Part shown: positions 1 to 5,985 of the stretch, piece by piece
How the letters are laid out: each line of letters begins with the position of its first letter
Position numbering within the stretch: position 1 is the stretch's first letter
Notes under the pieces: model-generated
Databases searched by the model: none
The model's input: only the letters and a program-made list of their open reading frames with translations
Told to the model about the DNA's origin: nothing
Virus record (IMG/VR): IMGVR_UViG_3300025128_000443
Location: 1-20,470 of that record
From: a virus
Reading direction: 5' to 3' (one strand)
DNA length: 20,470 bases
Program-made: the position numbers and the translations under genes

Positions 1-795
1 AGGTGTAGGCTTATGTGCCCTGAAGATACAGAGGGATCTAAAAGACCTTCAGTAATAAAGGGTGAGAAGGCGACCAAGATAATAGCATGGAAACCAATAA
101 CAAATGAAGATCTAAATACAGGAAAAACACATGAGATTTTCATTCCAATAGTGTGGAATGTATTCAATTCAGAACAAATAGACTGGAAAGAGTTCCCTCA
201 AGAGCAGTTCAAAGAGACAGGCGGGAAAACATATGATACAAATAAAGAAACAGATGAAGTAAAAATTATACATGATTTTATAAATGCGTATCTTAATGAA
301 TACAAAATTGATTTCTATACTAAAGGACAAGAGGCTTACTATAGTCCATCCCATGATCATATATACCTACCAGATATAAAGTATTTTAAAAACGGTATTG
401 GATATGCTGCAACAGCGGCGCATGAAACAGTACACAGTACCGGACACTCCACGAGACTCAAAAGAATAAAGAAAGGACACGGAAGAGATAAAGAAAAATA
501 CTCTCAAGAAGAGCTTGTCGCTGAAATGGGAGCGGCTGCTATCATGGCAGAGCTAGGACTCGTAGACATAAAAAACAATAAGAACACCATAGAATATCTC
601 CGAGGCTGGAGCAGTATACTTAAAGATAAGAAGGATTGGCTTATCTATGCAGGGCAACGAGCAGGAAAAGCGTTAGACATGATCAAGAAATCACTAGAGA
701 AAGCAACAAAAGCAGGGAAAGATTACAGCATTACTTCTATTGCTGAGTCTAAAAAAATAGTTCAAAAATTAACGGAGAAATTAAATGACAAGTGA
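1..795 (+). CDS. ArdC-like antirestriction / zincin metallopeptidase protein, 5'-partial
   Basis: The frame is open from the first base of the window, so the gene almost certainly begins upstream; the ATG at 13 is probably internal. The N-terminal stretch KGEKATKIIAWKP matches the end of the ArdC N-terminal (DUF1738-type) domain, whose earlier part would lie outside the window. The C-terminal half is a zincin-like metallopeptidase. Counting from the ATG at 13, HETVH spans residues 137-141 with another His at 145, and SQEELVAE at about 165-171 supplies the downstream acidic ligand. A conserved GWSSILK...A...A helix region follows. In ArdC of plasmid pSA this family protects incoming DNA from restriction, and similar proteins occur in phages as ejected or early products. 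The gene overlaps the next one by 11 bp. The family is clear; the antirestriction role here is inferred. Confidence 0.82.
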   Translation, partial: RCRLMCPEDTEGSKRPSVIKGEKATKIIAWKPITNEDLNTGKTHEIFIPIVWNVFNSEQIDWKEFPQEQFKETGGKTYDTNKETDEVKIIHDFINAYLNEYKIDFYTKGQEAYYSPSHDHIYLPDIKYFKNGIGYAATAAHETVHSTGHSTRLKRIKKGHGRDKEKYSQEELVAEMGAAAIMAELGLVDIKNNKNTIEYLRGWSSILKDKKDWLIYAGQRAGKALDMIKKSLEKATKAGKDYSITSIAESKKIVQKLTEKLNDK

Positions 796-1009
796 AAACA
801 ATTCAAAGGAAGCCATATCCAAGGAGCTACCCATCGAGGAGTTGATTGGGCAATTATTGCAAAACCATGCAGTACTTACATATCAATTAACAACAGCGAT
901 TGCGGCAAAGCTGTTAGTTCATAATGAAATGAAGGGTGGCATTAAAACAGTAGAAGATTTTCTTAAAGAAGTACAAGGAGAAAATGAAGATGCAACCACT
1001 GAAGTGTAA
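785..1009 (+). CDS. small hypothetical protein (74 aa)
   Basis: Unrecognised acidic protein of 74 residues. The ATG at 785 lies inside the end of the ArdC-like gene (11-bp overlap) and is preceded by GGAG at 774-777, a good ribosome-binding site about 7 bases away. The middle (LIGQLLQNHAVLTYQLTTAIAAKLL, roughly residues 20-45) looks like an amphipathic helix, followed by a charged tail. There are no catalytic motifs, cysteines or signal peptide. The overlaps on both sides suggest it is translated with its neighbours as part of an early operon. The function cannot be assigned. Confidence 0.6.
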   Translation: MTSENNSKEAISKELPIEELIGQLLQNHAVLTYQLTTAIAAKLLVHNEMKGGIKTVEDFLKEVQGENEDATTEV

Positions 1010-1229
1010 GACATGCAACACTAAAGCCAACGCAGCAGCAGAAGTAATAGTAACTATGTTTGCTACCATAGCTAACAGAGATAACTTTGAATGCATGAAA
1101 TGTTTCCAAAAAAGATCTGAAAAAGAGAAACTTGCTGAAGAGGAATCAAAAGATTATAGACAAGAAGAAACTATGAGAGGAATGGAAGACTATGAATCGG
1201 AATGTACCTATCGGGAATCACAAAGGTAA
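990..1229 (+). CDS. small CxxC/CxxC putative zinc-binding protein
   Basis: Small protein with two CxxC pairs, CKTC near the N-terminus and CMKC about 25 residues later, a spacing that suggests a zinc ribbon or treble-clef-like knuckle. The stretch between them is unusually hydrophobic and Ala-rich, and the C-terminal third is highly charged (Lys/Glu). An ATG at 984 sits only 3 bases after AAGGAG (975-980), while the ATG at 990 has a better 9-base spacing, so 990 is preferred; the two differ by two residues. It overlaps the gene before and the gene after in other frames. Zinc binding is inferred from the cysteines alone. No family was recognised. Confidence 0.55.
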   Translation: MQPLKCKTCNTKANAAAEVIVTMFATIANRDNFECMKCFQKRSEKEKLAEEESKDYRQEETMRGMEDYESECTYRESQR

Positions 1230-1680
1230 AAGCTATAGAGAATTAAAATCAGAAGAACTTGAAAGTATTGCATTGGATTTAGAATCTAATTCAATGAGCC
1301 TGGATGAGCAGGAGAATTTAATTAGAATGCTTAAAAGATCTGCTATGAACTTAATCGAAACTGATAACAAATGGATGCTAAAAGAAAAAACATTAAATGA
1401 AATGACTGAGAGTTTGACTGAAGCATTCTTTCACTTACAAGATGTCCTTGAATTAATAGACGAGGATGGATTTAAAAACGAATGGAGGTGTGATTTCAGT
1501 AACAGAATAATGCATAAGAGTATGAGATTACAGAACTTTAGAAAGACTTTAATTCAAGTACAGAAATCTCTTTACAATTTACTAGGAGAATTGGTAGACG
1601 ATTCATTCTTATATATCGTAGAGAAATCAGGAAGGGAAATGGATCTCAAAGACTTTAGGTTCTATGTAAAATTAAATTAA
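1192..1680 (+). CDS. hypothetical protein with short GxxKGKxYxEL motif and helical body
   Basis: A 162-residue protein. Near the N-terminus, PIGNHKGKSYRELKSEEL (about residues 6-23) resembles the short G-K-Y-K-G-K motif of DUF3820-type phage proteins; this is a weak match. The rest appears mostly helical, with conserved-looking hydrophobic spacing and a pair of Leu-rich helices around residues 70-145. The start at 1192 lies inside the preceding zinc-knuckle gene and has GGAAG about 5 bases upstream. Codon use is AT-rich like its neighbours. The function is unknown. Confidence 0.6.
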   Translation: MNRNVPIGNHKGKSYRELKSEELESIALDLESNSMSLDEQENLIRMLKRSAMNLIETDNKWMLKEKTLNEMTESLTEAFFHLQDVLELIDEDGFKNEWRCDFSNRIMHKSMRLQNFRKTLIQVQKSLYNLLGELVDDSFLYIVEKSGREMDLKDFRFYVKLN

Positions 1681-1693
1681 TAGAAAGAAATCA

Positions 1694-2050
1694 ATGCTGG
1701 AATGGAAAAAGAACTGGTTAAGCACGCATGAAATGGTAATGGAATATCTAAAGAGAGAAGAGATGGATCCTATAGAACTGGGTCTGCCCTTTAATTGGAT
1801 AATGGATATGATATCTACTGTAGAGAAACATTTTAAAAAAGAAAAAGAGAAGGAGAATCCAGTGGAACTCAAAGAAGAATTCGAATTTAAAAGAAGAGGA
1901 CTTCAAGAATACCCAGCGACGGAAAGGTACGCCAAGCTACTCAAGGAGAAGGAGGAGCTTGGAGAGTACCCATACGACCCAGCTGTCTATGAGCCTGGAC
2001 CAGAACCATATGAGCCAAACCCATACGATGGAACATACTCGGAGGAGTAA
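1694..2050 (+). CDS. hypothetical protein with Tyr-Glu/Asp-Pro repeat tail
   Basis: A 118-residue protein, unrecognised. Residues 1-90 are charged and probably helical (a Lys/Glu-rich stretch is at about 45-90). The C-terminal 28 residues are low-complexity and rich in Tyr, Pro and acidic residues, with Y-[D/E]-P at residues 94-96, 99-101 and 106-108 and a degenerate copy at 111-113. A flexible acidic tail of this kind could be a docking or mimic peptide, but that is speculation. The gene starts 13 bases after the preceding stop with an AAGAAA-type weak ribosome-binding site. Its last codons contain the strong GGAGGAG used by the next gene. Confidence 0.6.
   Translation: MLEWKKNWLSTHEMVMEYLKREEMDPIELGLPFNWIMDMISTVEKHFKKEKEKENPVELKEEFEFKRRGLQEYPATERYAKLLKEKEELGEYPYDPAVYEPGPEPYEPNPYDGTYSEE
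1967..2041 (+). repeat. Tyr-Pro-acidic repeat in protein tail
   Basis: Degenerate tandem units near CCATACGAC, CCATATGAG and CCATACGAT encode spaced Y-D-P / Y-E-P tripeptides. The repeats are visible at both DNA and protein level but are short and imperfect. Confidence 0.5.
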
Positions 2051-2052
2051 CA

Positions 2053-2400
2053 ATGAGTGAAGAAGAAGAAAGAATGAGCAAAGTGAGACTGCACTGGAAA
2101 CTCGTTGCTTATAGAGAATGGAAAGAACTTGGTGTTCAGCTAGAATTGTTAGCTGAAATGGTACAGACTCAATCAGAGAGAGGGTATGCGCTACAAAAGA
2201 CATTAAAAGAACTAATAAAAGAACAAAGTGAAACTCATACCTTGTTATTTATACAAGCAGATAAATTGAGAGATAGATTTAATATTAAATCTGAACAACT
2301 TGAAGCATTGATAGGAGATGATTGGGACAGGGTAAGTGAAATGCCAATAGACAGCAGTGGTGAAGAACTACTCTCATGTGCAATGAAAGAAGAACAGTAA
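2053..2400 (+). CDS. hypothetical helical protein (115 aa)
   Basis: A 115-residue charged protein that appears almost entirely helical. The heptad-like pattern through LGVQLELLAEMVQTQ, LQKTLKELIKEQ and LFIQADKLRD suggests a coiled coil over residues 25-85. There is no signal peptide, catalytic motif or cysteine pair. The start at 2053 is well supported by GGAGGAG at 2041-2047, one of the strongest ribosome-binding sites in the rightward block. Its TAA stop overlaps the ATG of the next gene (TAATG at 2398-2402), indicating coupled translation. The function is unknown. Confidence 0.6.
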   Translation: MSEEEERMSKVRLHWKLVAYREWKELGVQLELLAEMVQTQSERGYALQKTLKELIKEQSETHTLLFIQADKLRDRFNIKSEQLEALIGDDWDRVSEMPIDSSGEELLSCAMKEEQ

Positions 2401-2627
2401 TGGAATACGTACCGAACGAAATTCTGTATGAGAAAGCATTAGCTATCTTTAAAGAACTAAAGACATTAGACAAGTGGAGGTCGAGTGGTACTAAAAATCT
2501 AAAGAAAGACATAGATAAATTGAAAGATGAATTAGATTCAATGATATCCATACAGCGTTCATCAGAGAGAGTAATAATGACTAAGATACATGCTATCATG
2601 GATCAAACAGATCCGGAAGGACTATAA
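2400..2627 (+). CDS. small hypothetical protein (75 aa)
   Basis: A 75-residue Lys/Glu-rich, probably helical protein. The ATG at 2400 shares one base with the stop codon of the upstream gene (TAATG), the same coupling seen elsewhere in this phage. It is preferred to the ATG at 2376, which lies deeper in the upstream gene and would add eight residues. AAAGAAGAA just upstream is a weak ribosome-binding site. No family was recognised. Confidence 0.55.
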   Translation: MEYVPNEILYEKALAIFKELKTLDKWRSSGTKNLKKDIDKLKDELDSMISIQRSSERVIMTKIHAIMDQTDPEGL

Positions 2628-2957
2628 ATGACAGAACAAAACTCAGACCCAGCGTTCGCCTACGGTTGGAGAATCACTGGAGCAGAACTTGACAACCTTG
2701 TTGCAGACGGACTTGATATCAATGCTCGCAAAGAGATAGGAACAGGTGTGAACTTATTTTCCGAAGAAACTATCGGAGACCAGAACAGAGAATTCTGGAG
2801 AGTACTTGACGATGATGGGTATGAATATTTTAGAGGAGTTATTTGGGGAGACCATTTCTCTATAGAACCTCTAGAGGATTGGGCCATGGCTGACTCTGGG
2901 TGTACCAGGATCGAATGCCGATCCGCCGTAACCGAAAAATGGAAGCCAGTCAACTAA
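2628..2957 (+). CDS. conserved-looking phage hypothetical protein (109 aa)
   Basis: A 109-residue acidic, Trp-rich protein. The order FWRVLDDDGYEYFRGVIWGD, then EPLEDWAMADSGCTRIECR, recalls small accessory proteins of phages and plasmids that carry a D-D-G-x-x-Y-x-G strand followed by an 'xPLDxxxxxxAGCTxI' segment; the resemblance is from memory and unverified. The ATG directly abuts the previous stop and has AAGGA at 2617-2621. G+C content is markedly higher than in the flanking genes (34 of 60 bases in 2881-2940 against 20 of 60 in 2401-2460), which suggests a separate origin. No role is assigned. Confidence 0.6.
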   Translation: MTEQNSDPAFAYGWRITGAELDNLVADGLDINARKEIGTGVNLFSEETIGDQNREFWRVLDDDGYEYFRGVIWGDHFSIEPLEDWAMADSGCTRIECRSAVTEKWKPVN

Positions 2958-2972
2958 AAGGAGAAAGATTAA

Positions 2973-3179
2973 ATGACAATATGGAAATTAATATACGAAC
3001 ATGATCATAGTATTGAATACTATACAACCAAGAAGAATCTGCTTAAGGATCTTAACAGAAAATCTAATGCAAAGAGAGCAGAAGAAGGTCACAAAGTACA
3101 GAAAGTATTAGTAAAAAATTCAGATGATCTAGTATTTCAATTGAAGATTGCTCAAAGATCTTCTCCAGGTATCTGGTGA
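2973..3179 (+). CDS. small hypothetical protein (68 aa)
   Basis: A 68-residue basic protein. The N-terminal half (WKLIYEHDHSIEYYTTKKNLLKDLNRK) looks like a beta strand-strand-helix start, and the C-terminus is short and hydrophilic. The start at 2973 is well supported by AAGGAG at 2958-2963. The stop overlaps the GTG start of the downstream regulator by 4 bases (GTGA), so the two are probably co-translated. No family was recognised; a small accessory partner of the regulator is possible but unsupported. Confidence 0.55.
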   Translation: MTIWKLIYEHDHSIEYYTTKKNLLKDLNRKSNAKRAEEGHKVQKVLVKNSDDLVFQLKIAQRSSPGIW

Positions 3180-3793
3180 ATCTTTCTAAGGGAGAGCGGA
3201 TCACATTAGGCGACCTTGCCTGTGTGGTTCGCTCTGCTTTCCATCCTATTAGAAAATTAAGATTACTGAAAGGCTATACTTTACGGTCATTATCTGCTAA
3301 AACAGGTCTTACTTGGATAGGCATTCACTACATAGAAATCCAAAAACGTAACCCACTTCCTGAAACTGTATATAAATTAGCAAAGGCATTAGGGGTAAAC
3401 CCTGCTGAGTTATATGTTAAGTGTTTGGAGTACAATATGGAAACCGTAAGCCATGCTAGTAAGAAAACATTAAGAATAGTAGCAAAGAAAGGAGAGACAC
3501 CTAACCAAATGCTGGCAAGATTGGTACATAGACAACTACATCCTTTTAATATACACCTAGATAAGACAGGGAAATCTGCTGCTGATTTTCTTAAAGAGAA
3601 TAATGTAAGTCGAGCGACATTAAAAAACTGGCTTGATATGAAGAATACTCCTAGTGCAAAAGCATTAAGAAAAATATCAGAGGGATTTGGGATCACCTTG
3701 GATGATCTGCTCTATAGCATTGAAGAATGGATGAGTGAGGATCTTTCTGATTCAGTTGGTTACATTGAACAGAACATTAATAGATTGGATTAG
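3176..3793 (+). CDS. regulator with two helix-turn-helix domains
   Basis: A 205-residue putative DNA-binding protein with two XRE/Cro-type helix-turn-helix segments. The first spans about residues 25-80 (IRKLRLLKGYTLRSLSAKTG, then PETVYKLAKALGVNPAELY). The second, more divergent, spans about 129-180 (SAADFLKENNVSRATLKNWL, then SAKALRKISEGFGITLDDLL). A basic linker of about 45 residues joins them. The start is a GTG at 3176 overlapping the TGA of the preceding gene. The exonuclease gene begins 2 bases after its stop, so it is co-transcribed with the recombination genes and may regulate the early operon. A tandem-HTH monomer could read asymmetric or bipartite operators. Its targets are not visible in the window. 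Confidence 0.75.
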   Translation: MNLSKGERITLGDLACVVRSAFHPIRKLRLLKGYTLRSLSAKTGLTWIGIHYIEIQKRNPLPETVYKLAKALGVNPAELYVKCLEYNMETVSHASKKTLRIVAKKGETPNQMLARLVHRQLHPFNIHLDKTGKSAADFLKENNVSRATLKNWLDMKNTPSAKALRKISEGFGITLDDLLYSIEEWMSEDLSDSVGYIEQNINRLD

Positions 3794-3795
3794 CG

Positions 3796-4707
3796 ATGGC
3801 TTTAACTGAGAAGCAGAGAACGGCAAGGCAACGATCAGTAGGTGGATCAGATATCCCTGCGATCTTAGGAATATCACCCTTCAAATCTGCTGCCGATGTA
3901 TTCCTTGAGAAGACACACTCAATGGAAAACCAAACAACTGTAGCGATGGAAGCGGGCCACATGCTTGAGCCTGCCGTCATTGACTGGGCAATAAAGAGAA
4001 TAAGTCCTGAATTCACTTGGTCTAGTGTTAATGTAAGACGTACTAAAACATTAGAAAGTTCTAGTGGGATAATTCTACCAGCCCATGCTAATTTAGACTT
4101 CATGTTTACAGCGTGGGTTGATGGAAAGATCGAATCCCGATGTGCTATTGAGGCTAAAACTACTGGTATGCCTCAGTACTGGGGGAAAGAAGGGAGTGAC
4201 GAAGTACCTGATCATGTTCTTGTTCAATGTTTATGGCAAGCATTGGTTGCTAATCTTGATATAGTACACGTTGCTGTATTATTTGGTGATCGAGGATTTA
4301 CTTTAAAGATGTATGAAATAAAAACAACTGAATACGAAGAACAAACAAAGGAGATCATTGATAGGGTAGCAGAATTCTGGAATAAAAATGTCATGGAAGG
4401 AGTTGCACCAACAGAGACAGCCCCTAAAATAGACACGATCAAGAAGGTGATTCGTGTCCCCAAGAAAAGTGTGGAGATGCCTGATATAATGGTTCAGTCT
4501 TGGTTGACTGCCAAAGAGGAACTTTCTACAGCTAGACGCAAAGAAGCAGAACTTAAAGCAAAAATACTTTCAAATCTTTCAGACGCAGAAGAAGGTAAAG
4601 CTGCCAGTGGTACTGTAACTTACTACAAATATGACCGTAGAGAATACACGGTACCTACTACGAGTTATAGACAAATGAAATGGTGCCCCAGAAAGGACAA
4701 ACCATGA
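3796..4707 (+). CDS. YqaJ-like (lambda exonuclease family) recombination nuclease
   Basis: A 303-residue protein of the YqaJ/lambda-exonuclease group (PD-(D/E)XK fold), which resects double-stranded ends to expose single strands for an annealing protein. The motifs occur in the expected order: GGSDIPAILG at residues 16-25, GHMLEP at 54-59 (Glu58), a metal-ligand Asp101 in ANLDFMF, the E-x-K core Glu119/Lys121 in AIEAKTTG, and Gln144 in LVQCLWQALV. The key residues appear intact. The C-terminal 100 residues (AEFWNKNV onward) are helical and lysine-rich, usual for this family in phages. The stop codon overlaps the recT start (ATGA), the classic exonuclease/annealase pair, implying coupled translation and a working complex. 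Confidence 0.92.
   Translation: MALTEKQRTARQRSVGGSDIPAILGISPFKSAADVFLEKTHSMENQTTVAMEAGHMLEPAVIDWAIKRISPEFTWSSVNVRRTKTLESSSGIILPAHANLDFMFTAWVDGKIESRCAIEAKTTGMPQYWGKEGSDEVPDHVLVQCLWQALVANLDIVHVAVLFGDRGFTLKMYEIKTTEYEEQTKEIIDRVAEFWNKNVMEGVAPTETAPKIDTIKKVIRVPKKSVEMPDIMVQSWLTAKEELSTARRKEAELKAKILSNLSDAEEGKAASGTVTYYKYDRREYTVPTTSYRQMKWCPRKDKP
4692..4697 (+). promoter_or_regulatory. ribosome-binding site that sets the recT start
   Basis: AAAGGA lies 6 bases before the ATG at 4704, which overlaps the exonuclease stop as ATGA. This favours 4704 over the in-frame ATG at 4680, which has no comparable site. Confidence 0.6.
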
Positions 4708-5783
4708 CGGAATCTTCTGTCCCGGTTACAATTGAAACATGGTTGGAATCTAAAAGAGATGAGTTGTTCGGCTTACTGCCCAGCAATATCCATAAAGAAA
4801 GATTCCTCCGTAACATTATCATGCAAATCAAAATGAATGAGAACTTAAAGAACTGCTCAATCACTTCGATAGCCAAGGCTTGCGTCCAGGCTAGTACATT
4901 GGGCCTTGATATCGGAGTGTTAGGATCTGCCTATCTTGTACCTTATGGTAACGAAGCCCAGCTATCTGTCGGGTATCAGGGATACATAGATCTGGCCTAC
5001 AGATCAGGTATGAAAGCACTACATACTGGTATCGTCCGGGAGCTTGATTCCTATAAGGCTACTCATGAAGACTTTAAACATGAGTATGATCCCTTTGGTA
5101 CTGAAGAAGAGCGTGGCCCTGTAGTGGGCGTGTATGCCCTTATAGTCCTCCCGACTGGTACGTCCTACTCCGAGCTCATGTCTGTCTCTGAGATCGATCA
5201 GATCAGGCGTGGGAGCCGTTCAGCCAACTCACCAGCATGGCGTGACCACTGGGGAGAAATGGCTAAGAAGGTAGTGATTCGTAGAGCGTTGAAGAGAGCT
5301 CCAATGTCCACTGAGACCAAGGAGATTATCCAGAGCAGTGACAATGCAGAGTTTGGCTTTAACACACCTTCTAAGCCACTGGGTAAAGAAGGACTGATGA
5401 GCTCCCTGGAGGCCACCAAACCAACCATTGAAGCGAATACAATCAGCAAAGAGCTAAGTTCAGTCTGGGATAAACATAAAGAGTACGCCAATAAACTTGC
5501 CAATATTCTTGTTGTGCCTAAATGGAACAAGATTTCGAACCTTCGCCAGTCTCTATTGATCCGAAGAATAAAAGCAGAATCCTTCACGATTGATCAGGTT
5601 GAAGAATTCTGGAATCAAACATTAGATATCTTTAATTTACAAGAAGATAGCTGGAAATCGACAATGCCTGAGCCTCATACCCTGGAAGAATACTTAAAAT
5701 TCCCAGCAGACGAAGGCTATGACTACTACGAAGCAGCGAGCCGACACCTTCTTGAAGCAACAAAAGAAAAAAGTAAAGACTAA
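4704..5783 (+). CDS. recT: RecT-family single-strand annealing protein with C-terminal extension
   Basis: A 359-residue RecT-type recombinase that anneals single strands produced by the neighbouring exonuclease. Family landmarks are LGLDIGVLGSAYLVPYG (from residue 66), the VGYQGYIDLAYRSG core (from about 89), and WRDHWGEMAKKVVIRRALK (from 179). The first 215 or so residues cover the usual RecT core. About 140 extra residues follow, against a typical total of about 270. Part of this tail (VPKWNKISNLRQSLLIRRI through QVEEFWNQTL and DSWKSTMP) resembles the C-terminal domain of phage replication proteins; this is a pattern match only. The gene is richer in G+C than its neighbours (34 of 60 bases at 5161-5220). 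The ATG at 4704 is chosen from the ATGA overlap and AAAGGA site. Confidence 0.9.
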   Translation: MTESSVPVTIETWLESKRDELFGLLPSNIHKERFLRNIIMQIKMNENLKNCSITSIAKACVQASTLGLDIGVLGSAYLVPYGNEAQLSVGYQGYIDLAYRSGMKALHTGIVRELDSYKATHEDFKHEYDPFGTEEERGPVVGVYALIVLPTGTSYSELMSVSEIDQIRRGSRSANSPAWRDHWGEMAKKVVIRRALKRAPMSTETKEIIQSSDNAEFGFNTPSKPLGKEGLMSSLEATKPTIEANTISKELSSVWDKHKEYANKLANILVVPKWNKISNLRQSLLIRRIKAESFTIDQVEEFWNQTLDIFNLQEDSWKSTMPEPHTLEEYLKFPADEGYDYYEAASRHLLEATKEKSKD

Positions 5784-5784
5784 A

Positions 5785-5985
5785 ATGCAAGGATCCAGAA
5801 AGCAATTTACCCTAAAGCCCGGACAATACTTCCAAGCATTTCGTGGAGAAATGGAACTGGATGTTTACCATGGCGACGGACAATGGAAAATCGTTACCGA
5901 CCAAGAAGTCATCCTCCTACAAGAGAAGCAAATTAGAACTAAAGGCTGCAACTGCGCTAAAAAAAGCGGGGCTGAAACAGTATGA
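5785..5985 (+). CDS. small hypothetical protein (66 aa) after recT
   Basis: A 66-residue basic protein starting 2 bases after the recT stop; the reading frame also extends upstream inside recT, but the ATG at 5785 fits the gene spacing. The central part (PGQYFQAFRGEMELDVYHGDGQWKI) reads like two or three beta strands and ends with a CNC cysteine pair. Its last 116 or so bases overlap, in another frame, the presumed N-terminus of the nuclease gene, so one of the two proteins has little freedom to vary there. There is no clear ribosome-binding site. No family was recognised. Confidence 0.45.
   Translation: MQGSRKQFTLKPGQYFQAFRGEMELDVYHGDGQWKIVTDQEVILLQEKQIRTKGCNCAKKSGAETV

Noticed and set aside
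13-15. ATG at 13 as the true start of the ArdC-like gene
   Set aside because: The frame is open to base 1, no ribosome-binding site precedes it, and the ArdC N-terminal domain would be cut off; the gene most likely starts upstream.
169-360. Leftward hydrophobic open frame opposite the ArdC-like gene
   Set aside because: It is opposite a well-recognised gene, and its Phe/Ile-rich composition is what antisense of AT-rich DNA gives.
1937-2203. Leftward open frame rich in Leu/Ser/Val opposite two rightward genes
   Set aside because: It is the antisense shadow of Lys/Glu-rich genes with good ribosome-binding sites; no start signal or homology.
4371-4383. 13-base sequence AGAATTCTGGAAT repeated at 5603-5615
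   Set aside because: Both copies encode E-F-W-N in helices of adjacent genes; there are only two copies with unrelated flanks, so chance or similar codon choice is enough.
5959-5965. A7 run as a programmed frameshift joining the 66-residue gene to the nuclease
   Set aside because: The nuclease frame is +1 relative to the small gene; a -1 slip on the A-run would hit a TGA at 5973-5975. Nuclease homology (SKLELKAATAL) also begins before the run in its own frame.
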